From positions 8,174-13,206 of the forward strand of contig DIAV01000031.1 in the NCBI GenBank assembly GCA_002415895.1: a stretch of 5,033 bases of DNA, read 5' to 3'. The position numbers were made by a program, and so were the translations under genes. The notes under the pieces are model-generated. The model had not been told where the DNA came from. It saw only the letters and a program-made list of their open reading frames with translations, and did no database searches. Origin of the DNA: Anaerolineales bacterium UBA5069 (GTDB lineage: Bacteria; Chloroflexota; Anaerolineae; Caldilineales; Caldilineaceae). Each line of letters begins with the position of its first letter. The first letter of the stretch is position 1. Positions 4,546 through 5,033 of this stretch are shown here, piece after piece.

Positions 4546-5033
4546 GTGACGCAAATTCCCGTTGTTCGCCATGTACTGGATGTCAATGATCAGGAGGCCG
4601 CCGCCAACCTCGCGCGCCTCAATTCACTGGGCATCACCGCCGTCAACCTCATGGCCTCGCCCGGCGCAGGCAAGACCACGCTGATTCTTGCCACAGCCGC
4701 CGCGCTGGCGGGGCGGCTGCGCGTGGCTGTGATTGAGGGCGACCTCGCCACGCGCATTGACGCAGACCGTGTGGCCGCGGCCGGCTTGCCCGTGGTCCAG
4801 ATCAACACCGATGGCGGCTGCCATCTTGATGCTGCCATGGTGCGCAGCGCGCTGGACCAACTCCCCCTTCACGCAATTGACCTGCTGCTTATCGAGAACG
4901 TGGGCAACCTTGTTTGCCCGGCCAACTTTGCACTGGGTGTGCACGCCAACGTGGTTGTGGCCAGCGTGCCCGAGGGAGACGACAAGCCCTACAAGTATCC
5001 CGGCATCTATGCGCGGGCGCAAGGCGTTGTGCT
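4546..5033 (+). CDS. hypB: Hydrogenase nickel incorporation GTPase HypB (3' end off right edge)
   Basis: The first 162 codons plus two bases are present. The P-loop is SPGAGKTT (38-45), preceded by NLM as in the family. EGDL (64-67) follows with DADR (72-75). GGCHLDA (90-96) supplies Cys92 and His93, and IENVGNLVCPA (116-126) supplies Cys124; these are the G-domain metal-binding residues at the dimer interface. EGDDKPYKYP (143-152) is another family signature. HypB is a SIMIBI-class GTPase whose GTP hydrolysis drives nickel transfer, with HypA, into [NiFe]-hydrogenase. The GTG start is chosen because the frame is closed by TAA at 4498-4500 and this is the first usable start, with GGAG 11 nt upstream; the N-terminus then matches short HypB proteins (VVRHVLDVNDQEAAANL). 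There is no His-rich nickel-storage stretch or N-terminal CxxCGC motif. The missing part should be the last quarter or so of the protein. Confidence 0.97.
   Translation, partial: MTQIPVVRHVLDVNDQEAAANLARLNSLGITAVNLMASPGAGKTTLILATAAALAGRLRVAVIEGDLATRIDADRVAAAGLPVVQINTDGGCHLDAAMVRSALDQLPLHAIDLLLIENVGNLVCPANFALGVHANVVVASVPEGDDKPYKYPGIYARAQGVV

Noticed and set aside
4294..5022. Minus-strand open frames opposite hypA and hypB
   Set aside because: They lie antisense to two strongly conserved plus-strand genes with all family motifs and show no domain of their own.

Overview
The window is GC-rich and holds five protein genes: two complete genes and one partial gene on the minus strand (left, about 4 kb), then one complete and one partial gene on the plus strand (right, about 0.9 kb). 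The two blocks are divergent across a 185-bp intergenic region. GCGC/GCGCGC words are dense throughout and both blocks share the same style, so nothing marks one of them as recently acquired. The gene set (extracellular contractile injection system parts with a DUF4157 protein, next to hypA/hypB) would fit an environmental bacterium such as a member of Chloroflexota. That taxonomic guess is weak inference, because no rRNA or marker gene is present.

Minus-strand block, in transcription order (right to left): (1) a 726-residue AAA+ ATPase of the type found in phage-tail-like contractile injection systems (Pvc15-like), with a degenerate first ATPase module and an intact second one; (2) a 294-residue DUF4157 protein with an HExxH zinc-metallopeptidase motif and an acidic 20-residue tandem repeat in the middle; (3) the N-terminal 136 residues of a DUF4255/Pvc16-type protein, running off the left edge. 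The ATPase and the DUF4157 gene each have a clear sigma-70-type promoter with a 17-bp spacer (TTGACC/TAGAAT and TTGACT/TATAAT), so the block looks like at least two transcription units. Sheath, tube and baseplate genes are not in the window and would be expected to the left.

Plus-strand block: hypA (nickel/zinc metallochaperone) followed 58 bp later by hypB (GTPase for nickel insertion), the latter cut by the right edge. They point to an adjacent [NiFe]-hydrogenase maturation cluster (or urease nickel delivery). They start from an extended -10 promoter and probably have no functional link to the injection system beyond sharing the divergent intergenic region.

Non-coding stretches: 410-649 (between the DUF4157 and Pvc16 genes) holds a possible weak terminator and no convincing gene. 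Positions 1535-1776 hold the DUF4157 promoter, a palindrome upstream of it and a leader of about 120 nt. Positions 3958-4142 hold divergent promoters and several perfect inverted repeats. Positions 4488-4545 are a short hypA-hypB spacer. I see no RNA genes, insertion sequences, CRISPR arrays or attachment sites.
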